Shown here in pieces: positions 1 to 10,194 of a DNA stretch of 64,000 bases. The DNA is from Hydrogenophilales bacterium. Lineage in GTDB: Bacteria; Pseudomonadota; Gammaproteobacteria; Burkholderiales; Thiobacillaceae. How positions within the stretch are numbered: position 1 is the first letter of the stretch; each line of letters starts with the position of its first letter. The notes beneath the pieces are model-generated. The model did no database searches. It saw only the letters and a list, made by a program, of their open reading frames with translations, and was not told the origin of the DNA. A program made the position numbers and the translations under genes. The stretch spans positions 16,183 through 80,182 of the forward strand of contig JAHFRD010000014.1 in NCBI GenBank assembly GCA_023258975.1, given 5' to 3'.

Positions 1-285
1 ACCAGTGTCTATTACCTGGCATCCAGCCTGGGGCCGCGCGGCATCCGGGTGAACGGCCTGTCCGCCGGCCCGATCAAGACCCTGGCCGCTTCCGGCATTT
101 CCGACTTCAGCAAGTTGCTGGCCTGGGGCGAACAGCACTCGCCGCTGCGCCGCAACGTCACCATCGAGGAAGTCGGCAACACCGCCGCCTTCCTGATGTC
201 CGACCTGGCCTCCGGCATCACCGGCGAAATCACCTATGTGGATTCCGGCTTCAACAGCACGGCCGGTCTATCCGTGGACGAGTGA
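1..285 (+). CDS. fabI: Enoyl-ACP reductase (NADH), C-terminal part, cut by window edge
   Basis: C-terminal 94 residues of FabI, which reduces trans-2-enoyl-ACP in the last step of each fatty-acid elongation cycle in the cytoplasm. The visible part has the short-chain dehydrogenase stretch [14 protein letters not shown] that follows the active-site helix, and the typical end with [11 protein letters not shown]. The 5' end with the cofactor-binding motif and catalytic Tyr/Lys lies outside the window. The reading frame is open from base 1. The gene converges with ppiD, with a strong terminator between them. Identity is by motif recognition. Confidence 0.93.
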   Translation, partial: TSVYYLASSLGPRGIRVNGLSAGPIKTLAASGISDFSKLLAWGEQHSPLRRNVTIEEVGNTAAFLMSDLASGITGEITYVDSGFNSTAGLSVDE

Positions 286-302
286 ACCGGGCGTAGCCCA
301 AC

Positions 303-330
303 AAAAAAGCCGGGCATGCCCGGCTTTTTT
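303..330. terminator. Bidirectional rho-independent terminator between fabI and ppiD
   Basis: A perfect GC-rich stem (gccgggc/gcccggc with almost no loop) is flanked by six A on the left and six T on the right. It can therefore terminate transcripts from both directions, which fits the convergent fabI and ppiD genes on either side. Confidence 0.92.
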
Positions 331-344
331 GTTGTCTGAAAAGC

Positions 345-2219
345 TTATTCAGCCTTGGGTTCGAGCGCGCTCGGCTCGATCTTGATCTTGGCGTGCGCCT
401 TGAGGTTCTCCAGATAAGCGCGCATTTCCTCCTGGGCAAGCAAACGACGGACATCGTTGCGGATGCGCTTGACCATGTCCGGCTGGGCCTGCCCCGCCGT
501 GACCCGGTTGATGCGGTACACGCGATACCCTTCTGCCGTCTCGGCGCCGACATAAGCCGGCAGTTTGCCGGCGGCGGCCCGGAAGATGGCCTTCACCGCC
601 GCAGCCGGCAGTTCAAGCGGCTGCATGCGGGAAACGGCCATCGGCGCGGACCAGTTGAGCGTCTGCCCGGCGCGCGCGCTTTCCAAGGCCTTCCTGCCCG
701 CCTCGATGGCCAGATTGCGCGCCATTTCCGCGCTCAGTTTCAGGCGTATCTCCGCCGCCACTTCGGCCAGAGGCCGTTGTCCGGCGGCGCGGTAGTCGAT
801 CACGCGCGCGGACACCAGGGTATTGGGCGCGACTTCGATCGCCTCGCTGTTCTGCCGCTTCTTCAGCGCGTCCTCGGCAAACACGGTTTCCAGAAGGCGT
901 TCGCTCTTCAGCGGCCCGGCCGCCGACTTGCGGTCGAACCAGCCGCTTTCCTCGATTTTCAAGCCGAATTCCTTGGCCGCCGGCGCCAGGCTGTCCGGCT
1001 GCTCATAGACCATGTTGCTGAATCGCTCGGCGGCCTCGGCGAAGCGGCGCTGCGCTTCCTGCTGTTTGAGTTCCCGCAGGATGTCGGCCTTGGCGACCTC
1101 GAAACCGATCCTGGCGCCGGGCACGACCGCGTCCAGACGAATGATGTGATACCCGAACTGGGTTTCCACCAGGCCGCTGATGGCACCTGGCTGCATCTGG
1201 AAGGCCGCGTCCGAGAAGGGCTTGACCATCATGTCGCGGGTAAACGAGCCGAGATCGCCACCATTCGCGCCGGAAACCGGGTCTTGTGAATGCTTGCGCG
1301 CCAGTTCGCCGAACTGAGCCGGCGTCTTCCTCACCTCGGCCAGGATCTGTTCCGCCTTGGCCCTGGACGCCTCACGTGCCTTCGCGTCCGCGCCGGCGTC
1401 GATCTTGATCAGAATATGGCTGGCGCGGCGCCGCTCCGGCTCCTGGTAACGCTGCGTATTCGCTTCGTAGAACTTGCGCGCCTGTTCATCGCCGATTTGC
1501 ACCTTCTCTTCCAGAGCGGCCTGGGACAGCGCCAGATACTGCACACGCAGCGAGGCGGGGGTCGCGTAGTCGCTCTTGTGAGCGTCGTACTCGGCTTGCA
1601 GCGCCTTGTCAGCGACGCTGGCCGACTTCAGGAAATCCTTGCGGTCGAACCCCACCTCATTGACCTCGCGCTGCTGCGCCAGCAGCGTATTCAGACGAAC
1701 GGCGGTGGGCATGGGTGCCACCGCACCTTCGCCGTAACCGATCTGCACCTGCTTGAGCAGGAGATCCTGCGCGATCATCGCCATCAGTTGCTGCTGGCTC
1801 ATGCCTTGGCTGCGCAACCAGGAATCCATACGCGCCTGCGAGAATTTGCCGCCCTCCTGAAATATCTCGACTCCGGAAAGAACGGCCTGAATCTGAGGGT
1901 CGAGCACGGTGAATCCGTTCTTCTGGGCCGCGCTTGACAGCAGCAAGGTGTTGACCATCTGCTCCATCACCTTGGCGCGCAACGCCTTGTCATCCACCTT
2001 GGCGCCCAGTTGTTGCGACATGGCCTCGCGCTGTTCCTTGAGGGTTTTGACGAATTCCCTCTGGCTGATCTCACCATCATCGACCTTGGCTGCGGGCGGC
2101 TCCTTGCCGCTACTACCGAAATAACCTTCCACTCCCCAGACGGCGAAGGTAAGCGCGATCAACCCCAGAATGACGCGAGCAATCCAACCCTGGGCACGTT
2201 CTCGAATGGCTTCTAGCAT
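345..2219 (-). CDS. ppiD: Periplasmic folding chaperone / peptidyl-prolyl isomerase PpiD
   Basis: 624-residue inner-membrane-anchored periplasmic chaperone that helps proteins leaving the Sec translocon fold. One N-terminal membrane anchor (about residues 13-33, [16 protein letters not shown]) is followed by a SurA-like N-domain and a parvulin domain at about 265-362 ([27 protein letters not shown]). A long C-terminal domain follows, as usual for PpiD (about 620 residues). The internal ATG at 2219 is preferred because it gives the family-like start [12 protein letters not shown]; an upstream ATG at 2243 would add eight residues and run into the tRNA-Asp terminator. Monocistronic between two terminators. 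Confidence 0.93.
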   Translation of the reverse strand: MLEAIRERAQGWIARVILGLIALTFAVWGVEGYFGSSGKEPPAAKVDDGEISQREFVKTLKEQREAMSQQLGAKVDDKALRAKVMEQMVNTLLLSSAAQKNGFTVLDPQIQAVLSGVEIFQEGGKFSQARMDSWLRSQGMSQQQLMAMIAQDLLLKQVQIGYGEGAVAPMPTAVRLNTLLAQQREVNEVGFDRKDFLKSASVADKALQAEYDAHKSDYATPASLRVQYLALSQAALEEKVQIGDEQARKFYEANTQRYQEPERRRASHILIKIDAGADAKAREASRAKAEQILAEVRKTPAQFGELARKHSQDPVSGANGGDLGSFTRDMMVKPFSDAAFQMQPGAISGLVETQFGYHIIRLDAVVPGARIGFEVAKADILRELKQQEAQRRFAEAAERFSNMVYEQPDSLAPAAKEFGLKIEESGWFDRKSAAGPLKSERLLETVFAEDALKKRQNSEAIEVAPNTLVSARVIDYRAAGQRPLAEVAAEIRLKLSAEMARNLAIEAGRKALESARAGQTLNWSAPMAVSRMQPLELPAAAVKAIFRAAAGKLPAYVGAETAEGYRVYRINRVTAGQAQPDMVKRIRNDVRRLLAQEEMRAYLENLKAHAKIKIEPSALEPKAE

Positions 2220-2241
2220 GGTTCCGGCAAGGAAAAAATTC

Positions 2242-2271
2242 AAAAAAAAAGGCGAACTCGCGTTCGCCTTT
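2242..2271 (-). terminator. Rho-independent terminator of tRNA-Asp
   Basis: Reading leftward, the stem ggcgaa/ttcgcc (2263-2268 with 2251-2256) is followed by nine T on the transcribed strand (2242-2250). It lies eight bases past the tRNA CCA end. It also abuts the ppiD start, so an upstream start for ppiD is unlikely. Confidence 0.88.
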
Positions 2272-2278
2272 GAGGTGT

Positions 2279-2355
2279 TGGCGGAGTGGACGGGACTCGA
2301 ACCCGCGACCCCCGGCGTGACAGGCCGGTATTCTAACCGACTGAACTACCACTCC
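2279..2355 (-). tRNA. tRNA-Asp (GTC)
   Basis: 77-nt tRNA on the minus strand. The seven-base acceptor stem GGAGTGG/CCACTCC pairs perfectly, with discriminator G and an encoded CCA. The anticodon loop reads CTGTCAC with anticodon GTC. The T arm contains GGTTCGAGTCCC. Confidence 0.97.
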
Positions 2356-2793
2356 ATGTGTTGCATGCTTGCTTCGATTTCGTTGCAATGACTTTTAAAG
2401 TCGCTGCAAAGTCCGATCATATTAGCGGCCCGTTCCACCTTCCGCAAGGGGAAATTTGCGTTTTGGGGCATGTATTCCTGCTTGCCCAAGCCGGCTGCGA
2501 TTACCGCGCAATAAAGAGGGGAAGCCTCGCGACGAATTCTCGCGGGCGGGCTCTTCTTGTTTCCGCCAGGCAACCGTCTGTGGGCGGGTGGCAATCAAGC
2601 GGCGCCAACTTCCGGGTTGTCGCCGCGAGGCACGCGCTGCTAGAATGCGCGCCGCTTTGCGCTCGGCAACCCGGCATTCAGTCAGGCCCGGCCACGGCGA
2701 ATCCACACATCCACCCGCGTTAAGGTGCCCTTTGCGAAACAAGTCGCGGGGTTCGTAGGTGGATGGAGGCCCAACCTTAACCAAGGAGTAGTC
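2356..2793. other. 438-bp non-coding region upstream of tRNA-Asp and rpsB
   Basis: No convincing gene. It must hold the divergent promoters of tRNA-Asp (leftward) and rpsB (rightward). An imperfect 27-bp palindrome lies at 2383-2409 (ttgcaatgac core) on the tRNA side. On the rpsB side a complementary pair catccacc (2708-2715) / ggtggatg (2758-2765) could fold the leader just before the ribosome binding site. The family precedent is autoregulation of rpsB by S2 in its leader; that this is the same element is inference. Confidence 0.5.
2617..2646 (+). promoter_or_regulatory. Putative sigma-70 promoter of rpsB
   Basis: A -35-like ttgtcg (2617-2622) and a -10-like tagaat (2641-2646) are separated by 18 bases, about 150 bp before rpsB. 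The predicted leader contains the inverted pair 2708-2715/2758-2765. Based on pattern only. Confidence 0.45.
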
Positions 2794-3534
2794 ATGTCCG
2801 TCACCATGCGTCAAATGCTTGAGGCCGGTGTTCACTTCGGCCACCAGACCCGTTACTGGAACCCGAAGATGGCACCGTACATCTTCGGCCACCGCAACAA
2901 GATCCACATCATCAACCTGGAAAAAACTCTGCCGCTGTTCAACGACGCAGCCACTTTCGCGCGTCGCCTGATCTCCAACAAGGGCTCCATCCTGTTCGTA
3001 GGCACCAAGCGCCAGGCGCGCGACATCATGGCCGAGGAAGCCAACCGCTGCGCCATGCCCTATGTTTCCCATCGCTGGCTGGGCGGCATGCTGACCAACT
3101 TCAAGACGGTCAAGCAGTCGGTCAAGCGCATGAAGGATCTGGAAGCCCAGCTTGGCGAAGGCACCCTGTCCAAGAAGGAATCTCTGCGCGTGCAGCGCGA
3201 ATGCGACAAGCTGGTACAAAGCCTGGGCGGCATCCGGGATATGGAGCGTCTGCCGGACGCCCTGTTCGTGGTTGACGTCGGCTACCAGAAAATCGCCATT
3301 ACCGAAGCCAACAAGCTGGGCATTCCCGTGATCGGCGTGGTCGATTCCAACAACAGCCCGCTCGGCGTGAATTACGTCATTCCCGGCAACGACGACTCCA
3401 ACCGCGCCATTCGCCTGTATGCCCGTGGCCTGGCCGACGCGATCCTGGAAGGCAAGACCCAGGTCATCGAGGAAATGGTCGCCGCCGGCGAAGACGAATA
3501 CGTCGAAGTCGAGGAAAGCGCCGCCGCCGAATAA
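2794..3534 (+). CDS. rpsB: 30S ribosomal protein S2
   Basis: 246-residue S2, which binds late to the small subunit and helps recruit S1. Begins [20 protein letters not shown], the standard S2 start, and carries the helical hairpin and the conserved [16 protein letters not shown] and [12 protein letters not shown] stretches. The ATG at 2794 has aaggag at 2783-2788; an earlier in-frame ATG at 2725 lies in the leader and is rejected. First gene of the rpsB-tsf-pyrH-frr block. Confidence 0.98.
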   Translation: MSVTMRQMLEAGVHFGHQTRYWNPKMAPYIFGHRNKIHIINLEKTLPLFNDAATFARRLISNKGSILFVGTKRQARDIMAEEANRCAMPYVSHRWLGGMLTNFKTVKQSVKRMKDLEAQLGEGTLSKKESLRVQRECDKLVQSLGGIRDMERLPDALFVVDVGYQKIAITEANKLGIPVIGVVDSNNSPLGVNYVIPGNDDSNRAIRLYARGLADAILEGKTQVIEEMVAAGEDEYVEVEESAAAE

Positions 3535-3576
3535 GGCCGGCAACCCGGCGGAAGGTGCCGGGTCGGATTTTCGAGA

Positions 3577-3600
3577 CGCCCCGATGACCGGGGCGTTTTT
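3577..3600 (+). terminator. Intercistronic terminator/attenuator between rpsB and tsf
   Basis: The stem cgccccg/cggggcg (3577-3583, 3589-3595) is followed by five T, 26 bases before the tsf start. The rpsB-tsf gap of other proteobacteria also carries a partial terminator that lowers tsf expression relative to rpsB; that role here is inference. Confidence 0.8.
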
Positions 3601-3626
3601 CAATACGGAAAACAGGAGCAAGCAAA

Positions 3627-4499
3627 ATGGCGGAAATCACCGCATCCATGGTTAAAGAGCTGCGCGAGCGCACCGACGCCCCCATGATGGACTGCAAGAA
3701 GGCGCTGACTGAAGCCGGCGGCGACATGCAGAAGGCCGAGGAAATCCTGCGCGTGCGCTTCGGCAACAAGGCCGCCAAGAGCGCCGGCCGCGTCGCCGCC
3801 GAGGGCGTGGTCGTCGTCAACATCAGCGCCGACGGCAAATCGGCGGCGATGGTGGAAGTGAACTGCGAAACCGACTTCGTCGCCAAGAACGACGACTTCA
3901 TGGCGTTGGCCCAAGCACTGGCCGAAATGGCGCTGAACCAAAAACCTGCCGATGTGGCCGCCCTCTCCGCCCTGCCCTACAACGGCAAGACTGTCGAGGA
4001 AGCCCGCACCGAACTGGTCGGCAAGATCGGCGAAAACATGTCCATCCGCCGCTTCGTCCGCCTCGACGCGCAGGGCAAGTTCGCCAGCTACATCCACGGC
4101 AAGAAGATCGGCGTCCTGGTCGACATCTCCGGTGATGAAGCGATCGCCAAAGACATCGCCATGCACATCGCCGCGTCCAAACCCAAGTCGCTGGATGCTT
4201 CCGGCGTGTCGCAAGAACTGATCGACACCGAACGCCGCGTCGCCATCGAGAAGGCCAAGGAAGCCGGCAAGCCGGAAGCCATGCTGGAGAAGATCGCCGA
4301 GGGCACGGTGCAGAAGTTCCTGAAGGAAGTGACCCTGCTGTCGCAACCCTTCGTCAAGGACGACAAGCAGACCATCGAACAGGTGCTGAAGGCCAAGGGC
4401 TCGCAGTGCCACGGCTTCAGCATGTTCATCGTCGGTGAAGGCATCGAGAAGAAGGTCACCGACTTCGCCGCCGAAGTGGCCGCCGCCGCCAGGGTGTGA
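3627..4499 (+). CDS. tsf: Elongation factor Ts
   Basis: 290-residue guanine nucleotide exchange factor that recycles EF-Tu-GDP. Starts [20 protein letters not shown], followed by MDCKKAL in the N-terminal UBA-like domain. It has the core signature [13 protein letters not shown] (about residues 75-87). Full length. A gagcaagc stretch serves as RBS. The pyrH start lies three bases past its stop, so the two are probably translationally coupled. Confidence 0.98.
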   Translation: MAEITASMVKELRERTDAPMMDCKKALTEAGGDMQKAEEILRVRFGNKAAKSAGRVAAEGVVVVNISADGKSAAMVEVNCETDFVAKNDDFMALAQALAEMALNQKPADVAALSALPYNGKTVEEARTELVGKIGENMSIRRFVRLDAQGKFASYIHGKKIGVLVDISGDEAIAKDIAMHIAASKPKSLDASGVSQELIDTERRVAIEKAKEAGKPEAMLEKIAEGTVQKFLKEVTLLSQPFVKDDKQTIEQVLKAKGSQCHGFSMFIVGEGIEKKVTDFAAEVAAAARV

Positions 4500-4501
4500 G
4501 C

Positions 4502-5221
4502 ATGGCAGTCGCACCCAGAATCGGCCGTATCCTGCTGAAACTCTCCGGCGAGGCCCTGATGGGGCCGGATCCCTTCGGCTATCACGCCGAGACGATGGCC
4601 GGCATGGTCGCCCAGATCAAGGAAGTCGCCGACCTGGGTGTGCAGGTGGGTGTCGTGGTGGGCGGCGGAAATCTTTTTCGCGGCGCCACCGGCGCGCTGT
4701 CCGGCATGGACCGCGCCACCGCCGACAGCATGGGCATGCTGGCCACCGTGATGAACGCGTTGGCCTTGAAGGATGCCTTGATGGCGGCGGACGTAGAGGC
4801 TCGCGTGCAGACCGCCGTGACCATCGCCCACGTCGGCGAACCGTTCGAGCGGGACAGCGCGGTGCGGCATCTGGAAGCCGGCCGCGTGGTGATTTTCGGG
4901 GGAGGTACCGGCAATCCCTTCTTCACCACCGATACCGCGTCCGCCCTGCGCGGCGCGGAAATCGGCGCCGACCTGATGTTGAAGGCGACCAAGGTAGACG
5001 GCGTCTATACCGCAGATCCGAAGAAAGACCCCACGGCCACCCGCTACGAACAACTGACCTTCGACGAGGCCATCGCCCGCAATCTGGGCGTGCTCGACAC
5101 CGCCGCCTTCGCGCTCTGCCGCGAGCAGAAACTGCCGCTGTGCGTATTCAGCATCTTCAAGCCGGGCGCCCTGCGCCGCGTGGTGCTGGGCGAAGCGGAA
5201 GGCACCCGCGTGGTGCTGTAA
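4502..5221 (+). CDS. pyrH: UMP kinase
   Basis: 239-residue uridylate kinase, phosphorylating UMP to UDP in pyrimidine nucleotide synthesis. Amino-acid kinase fold: [11 protein letters not shown] at the N terminus, [11 protein letters not shown], and [16 protein letters not shown] in the nucleotide site. ATG at 4502 gives [16 protein letters not shown]; an in-frame GTG at 4496 would overlap the tsf stop. Downstream, the normally short spacer to frr is interrupted by a small inverted-repeat element (5228-5386). Confidence 0.97.
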   Translation: MAVAPRIGRILLKLSGEALMGPDPFGYHAETMAGMVAQIKEVADLGVQVGVVVGGGNLFRGATGALSGMDRATADSMGMLATVMNALALKDALMAADVEARVQTAVTIAHVGEPFERDSAVRHLEAGRVVIFGGGTGNPFFTTDTASALRGAEIGADLMLKATKVDGVYTADPKKDPTATRYEQLTFDEAIARNLGVLDTAAFALCREQKLPLCVFSIFKPGALRRVVLGEAEGTRVVL

Positions 5222-5227
5222 CCCATA

Positions 5228-5386
5228 GGGCTCGTTAATGAATAACCTGAACATTCCGGCCGCGCCATCGGGCGCGCTGCCGCGTTGCCGGTTGCTTGCG
5301 AGGAGTGACCATGCGGCGCAACCGGCGTCTTGCAGCGCATCCCGCTAACACACCCATACTTGTCCAAGTTATTCATTAACGAGCCC
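5228..5386. mobile_element. MITE-like 159-bp element with 19-bp terminal inverted repeats
   Basis: The termini are perfect 19-bp inverted repeats, gggctcgttaatgaataac at 5228-5246 and its exact complement at 5368-5386. They are flanked by a 3-bp direct repeat ATA (5225-5227 and 5387-5389). Removing the element plus one ATA would rejoin the pyrH stop to the frr ribosome binding site (aggagacgacaac) with an ordinary short spacer. No transposase frame is present. An internal inverted pair (gccggttgc, with its complement some 30 bases on) could form a hairpin. The family is unassigned; the ends and 3-bp duplication are compatible with a non-autonomous IS5-like element, which is inference. Confidence 0.8.
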
Positions 5387-5401
5387 ATAGGAGACGACAA
5401 C

Positions 5402-5959
5402 ATGATCGCCGACATCAAGAAGTCCGCCGAGGACAAGATGAAAAAGTCCCTGGAAGCGCTGAAACACGACCTGATGAAGGTTCGTACCGGCCGCGCCCAC
5501 ACCGGCATCCTGGATCACGTCATGGTGGATTATTACGGCTCTCCGGTGCCGGTGAATCAGGTCGCCAACGTCAGCCTGATCGACGCCCGCACCATCGGCG
5601 TGCAGCCGTATGAAAAGAACATGGCCGGCAAACTGGAAAAGGCGATCCGCGACTCCGACCTGGGGCTGAACCCGGCGAACATGGGCGAATTGATCCGCGT
5701 ACCGATGCCGCCGCTGACCGAAGAGCGCCGCCGCGATCTAATCAAGGTGGTCAAGGGCGAGACGGAAAATGCCCGCGTCGCGGTACGCAACATTCGCCGC
5801 GATGCCAATTCACACCTGAAGGATCTGGTGAAGAGCAAAGAGGCTTCAGAGGATGATGAACGCCGCGCCATCGACGACATGCAGAAGATGACCGACAAAT
5901 ACATCGCCGAACTCGACCGCGCGCTGGCGGAAAAAGAAAAGGATTTGATGGCGGTTTAA
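5402..5959 (+). CDS. frr: Ribosome recycling factor
   Basis: 185 residues, the standard RRF length. With EF-G it splits post-termination ribosomes. Begins [20 protein letters not shown] and contains [19 protein letters not shown]-type variant [14 protein letters not shown], and the C-terminal [19 protein letters not shown] helix. ATG 5402 has aggag at 5389-5393, right at the edge of the inserted element, so the RBS is intact. Frame also opens at 5330 inside the element, but those extra residues are not part of the family. Confidence 0.98.
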   Translation: MIADIKKSAEDKMKKSLEALKHDLMKVRTGRAHTGILDHVMVDYYGSPVPVNQVANVSLIDARTIGVQPYEKNMAGKLEKAIRDSDLGLNPANMGELIRVPMPPLTEERRRDLIKVVKGETENARVAVRNIRRDANSHLKDLVKSKEASEDDERRAIDDMQKMTDKYIAELDRALAEKEKDLMAV

Positions 5960-6766
5960 AGCAACCGGGAGTAAAAGCGGAGGGCCGGGAGCAAGGCCTG
6001 ACAAGGCCGAACTGGCTCAAGACTCTCGACTCACGGCGCTCGACTTCCATCATGATCAAACGCTTTTTCAGCAGCACTGCGGAAATTCCCCAAGCCGCCA
6101 CGGTTCCGCGCCATGTCGCCATCATCATGGACGGCAATGGCCGTTGGGCGAAAAAGCGCCTGTTGCCGCGCGTCGCCGGCCATGCCCAGGGTGTGGAGCG
6201 GGTACGCGATACGGTGCAGGCCTGCATCGAACGGGGGGTTGAATACCTCACGCTGTTCGCCTTCAGTTCCGAGAACTGGCGCCGCCCGGCGGATGAAGTC
6301 TCCCGCCTCATGGAGCTTTTTGTCATGGCGCTGGAACGGGAAGTCGGCAAGATGCACCGCAACGGGGTGTGTCTGAAAGTGGTCGGCGATCTCTCCCGTT
6401 TCGACCAGCGCCTGCGCGCTCTCATTACCCAGGGCGAGGAGAAGACAGCCGGCAACGAACGCCTCACCCTGACTGTCTGCGCCAACTATGGTGGCCGCTG
6501 GGACATTCTCAATGCCGCCAACAACTGGCTACGCGACAACCCCGGCGGCGAACTGAGCGAGGATGTGCTGGCGCCCTACCTTTCGATGCCTTACGCGCCG
6601 GAACCCGACCTGTTCATCCGTACCGGCGGCGAACAGCGCATCAGCAACTTCCTGCTCTGGCAACTGGCCTACAGCGAGTTGTATTTCACCGAGACCCTGT
6701 GGCCGGACTTTGATGCCAGGGCGCTGGATCTGGCCATCGCCTCCTATCAAAAACGCGAGCGTCGCT

Positions 6767-7569
<803 letters not shown>

Positions 7570-7579
<10 letters not shown>

Positions 7580-8754
7580 CTCCACGCAATCTCACCATCC
7601 TCGGCGCGACCGGCACCATCGGTGTCAACACCCTCGACGTGGTCGGCCGCCACCCCGAAAAATTCCGGGTCATGGCGCTCACCGGCCAGAACCAGATCGA
7701 GAAACTGGCCGAGCAGTGCCGCCGCTTCCGGCCGCGCTACGCGGTGGTGCTGGAGGCCGACAAGGCCGCCGCCCTGCAAGCCCTGCTCGCGGGCACACAA
7801 ACCGAGGTGCTGGTGGGCATGGAGGCGCTGGAGTTCGTCTCCGCCTTGCCGGAAGTCGATAGCGTGATGGCCGCCATCGTCGGCGCCGCCGGCCTGCGCC
7901 CTGCCCTGGCGGCCGCTCGCGCCGGCAAACGCGTGCTGCTGGCGAACAAGGAAACTCTGGTCATGGCCGGCCGCTTCTTCATGGAAGCGGTGCGCGAACA
8001 TGGCGCCACGCTGCTGCCGATCGACTCCGAGCACAACGCCGTGTTCCAGTCGCTGCCGGCCGATTACGACGGCAATCCCGCCCATCATGGCGTGCGCCGC
8101 ATCCTGCTCACCGCCTCCGGTGGTCCGTTCCGCACCCGCGCCGTGGAGACGCTCAAGGATGTCACTCCGGAAGAAGCGGTGGCACACCCGAACTGGGTCA
8201 TGGGCAAGAAGATTTCCGTCGATTCCGCCAGCATGATGAACAAGGGCCTGGAAGTGATCGAGGCGCGCTGGCTGTTCAATGCGCGGCCCAATCAGATCGA
8301 AGTGGTGATCCACCCGCAAAGCATCGTTCACAGCATGGTCGAATACCTCGACGGCTCGGTGCTGGCGCAGCTTTCCAACCCGGACATGCGCACCCCCATC
8401 GCGCATTCTCTGGCCTATCCGGAGCGCGTGGAAGCCGGCGTGAACTGGCTGGATCTGGCGAAGATCGGCCAGCTCACTTTCGAGGCACCGGACTTTGCCC
8501 GTTTCCCCTGCCTGAAGCTGGCCTATCAGGCACTGGAAACCGGCGCCGCCGCGCCCGCCATTCTCAATGCCGCCAATGAAGTCGCGGTCGCCGCATTCCT
8601 GGATCATCGCATTCCCTACCTGGGCATCGCCGCCAGCCTGGAGGCGGTTCTCAGCCGCCTGGTCGGCCTGCCGGCCGAGTCGCTGGAAGACCTGATGGCG
8701 GCCGATGCCGAGGCCCGCCGGGAAGCGGAAGCGTGGATCGCGCATGGCCGATAA
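7570..8754 (+). CDS. dxr: 1-deoxy-D-xylulose 5-phosphate reductoisomerase
   Basis: About 394 residues. Converts DXP to 2-C-methylerythritol 4-phosphate with NADPH, the committed step of the MEP isoprenoid pathway that feeds UppS. NADPH motif [18 protein letters not shown]; metal/substrate motifs [25 protein letters not shown] and [18 protein letters not shown]. Two close starts, ATG 7570 and ATG 7576, both overlap the cdsA stop (7577-7579); the second gives a four-base ATGA overlap. Part of the uppS-cdsA-dxr-rseP-bamA run. Confidence 0.97.
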
Positions 8755-8795
8755 CGTCGATCAACGTACCGCAAAGCCCGCCTCGCGGCGGGCCT

Positions 8796-8819
8796 GCCGG
8801 CAAGGATGCCGGCGCTACA
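8796..8819. repeat. Dispersed palindromic repeat (GCCGGC...GCGCTACA type), copy 1
   Basis: The 24-bp sequence gccggcaaggatgccggcg plus ctaca is the exact reverse complement of bases 40968-40991, and its GCCGGCGCTAC core recurs at 48190-48200. It ends five bases before the rseP ATG and can form a hairpin. A second hairpin (gcccgcctcgcggcgggc, 8776-8793) lies just before it. Confidence 0.8.
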
Positions 8820-8823
8820 TAAC

Positions 8824-10173
8824 ATGACCACCCTCCTCGCCTTCTTCTTCACCCTGGCCGTCCTCATCGTTTTCCATGAATACGGCCACTACTGGGTTGC
8901 ACGGCGCATGGGTGTCAAGGTGCTGCGCTTCTCGGTCGGTTTCGGCCAGGTCATCGCCAGTCGCACCGACCGCCACGGCACGGAATGGGCGCTATCCGCG
9001 ATCCCGCTGGGCGGCTATGTAAAGATGGTCGATGAACGCGAGGGCGAGGTGCCCGCCGCGCAACTCGACCAGGCTTTCAACCGCAAATCCCTGGGAGCGC
9101 GCGCGGCCATCGTCGCGGCGGGCCCCCTGGCCAATTTCCTGCTCGCCATCCTCCTGTTCTGGGGCTTGTTCCTGGTCGGCGTACCCATCCTCAAGCCCAT
9201 CGTCGGCGAGCCTGCGCCGGGCAGTCCGGCGCAACTGGCCGGCGTGCAAAGCGGAGAAACCATCACCCGGATCAACGGCGAATCCATCGCCAGTTGGCAG
9301 GATCTACACTGGCTGGCTCTGAAGCAGGTGCTGCGCGGCGCCCCCCTGCAAATCGAGACGGTGAACCAGCGCGGCCATCTCGCCTTCCGCAATCTGGTTG
9401 TACCGGAGCTGGGCGAAGAACTGGAAAACGCACCCCTGAAAGCCCTCGGCCTCGCGCGTTATCTCCCCCCTCTGGCCCCCGTTCTTGGACAGATCGCGCC
9501 CGATGGCGTGGCCGCACACGCCGGATTGCGCGCCGGCGACCACATCGTTGCCATCGACGATGTCGCGATGGCGACCTGGGAGCAGGTGGTCGAGACCATC
9601 CGCCGCTCACCGGGGAAAAACCTGCGCCTGACTCTGGCGCGGGCCGGGCAGACCCGGCAACTTGGCCTGGCTCCCGCCATCGCGCGCGACGGCGACCTCG
9701 CCATCGGCCGCATCGGCGCCGGGCCGCGGGTCGACCCAGAAGTACTCGCCAGTCTCCAGGGAACTGCCCATTACGGTCCGCTGGAAGCCATGCGGCGCGC
9801 ACTGGCGCGAACCTGGGAACTCTCCAGCTTCAGCCTGGAAATGCTGGGCCGCATGATTACCGGCCAGGCTTCGCTGAAGAACCTTTCCGGGCCGCTGACC
9901 GTCGCCGATTACGCCGGCCAGTCCGCCGAATCCGGTTTGGGCAGTTTCGTCTCCTTCCTGGCTTTGGTCAGCGTCAGTCTGGGAGTGCTCAACCTGCTGC
10001 CCGTGCCGTTACTGGATGGGGGGCACTTGCTGTATTATTTCGCCGAATTTTTGACCGGCCGTCCCGTCTCCGAACACATCCAGGAAATCGGGCAGAAAAT
10101 AGGAATGAGCCTGCTCGGCCTGCTCATGTTCTTTGCCCTTTACAACGATTTTAGCCGGCTGTTTTTTCATTGA
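8824..10173 (+). CDS. rseP: RIP site-2 metalloprotease RseP
   Basis: 449-residue inner-membrane zinc protease that cleaves anti-sigma factors and signal-peptide remnants within the membrane. N-terminal membrane segment carries HEYGH (about residues 17-21, VFHEYGHYWVAR). Two PDZ domains follow (around GSPAQLAGVQSGETI and HAGLRAGDHIVAIDD). The C-terminal site motif is NLLPVPLLDGGHL. ATG at 8824 gives the conserved start MTTLLAFFFTLAVLIVFHE. Neighbours dxr and bamA are canonical. An intergenic palindromic repeat directly precedes the start. Confidence 0.97.
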   Translation: MTTLLAFFFTLAVLIVFHEYGHYWVARRMGVKVLRFSVGFGQVIASRTDRHGTEWALSAIPLGGYVKMVDEREGEVPAAQLDQAFNRKSLGARAAIVAAGPLANFLLAILLFWGLFLVGVPILKPIVGEPAPGSPAQLAGVQSGETITRINGESIASWQDLHWLALKQVLRGAPLQIETVNQRGHLAFRNLVVPELGEELENAPLKALGLARYLPPLAPVLGQIAPDGVAAHAGLRAGDHIVAIDDVAMATWEQVVETIRRSPGKNLRLTLARAGQTRQLGLAPAIARDGDLAIGRIGAGPRVDPEVLASLQGTAHYGPLEAMRRALARTWELSSFSLEMLGRMITGQASLKNLSGPLTVADYAGQSAESGLGSFVSFLALVSVSLGVLNLLPVPLLDGGHLLYYFAEFLTGRPVSEHIQEIGQKIGMSLLGLLMFFALYNDFSRLFFH

Positions 10174-10194
10174 CTCGCCGGTAGAGAAAACCCC

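Noticed and set aside
2422..3621. 399-codon minus-strand frame opposite rpsB
   Set aside because: Shadow of rpsB; no recognisable domain, and the opposite strand encodes an unmistakable S2.
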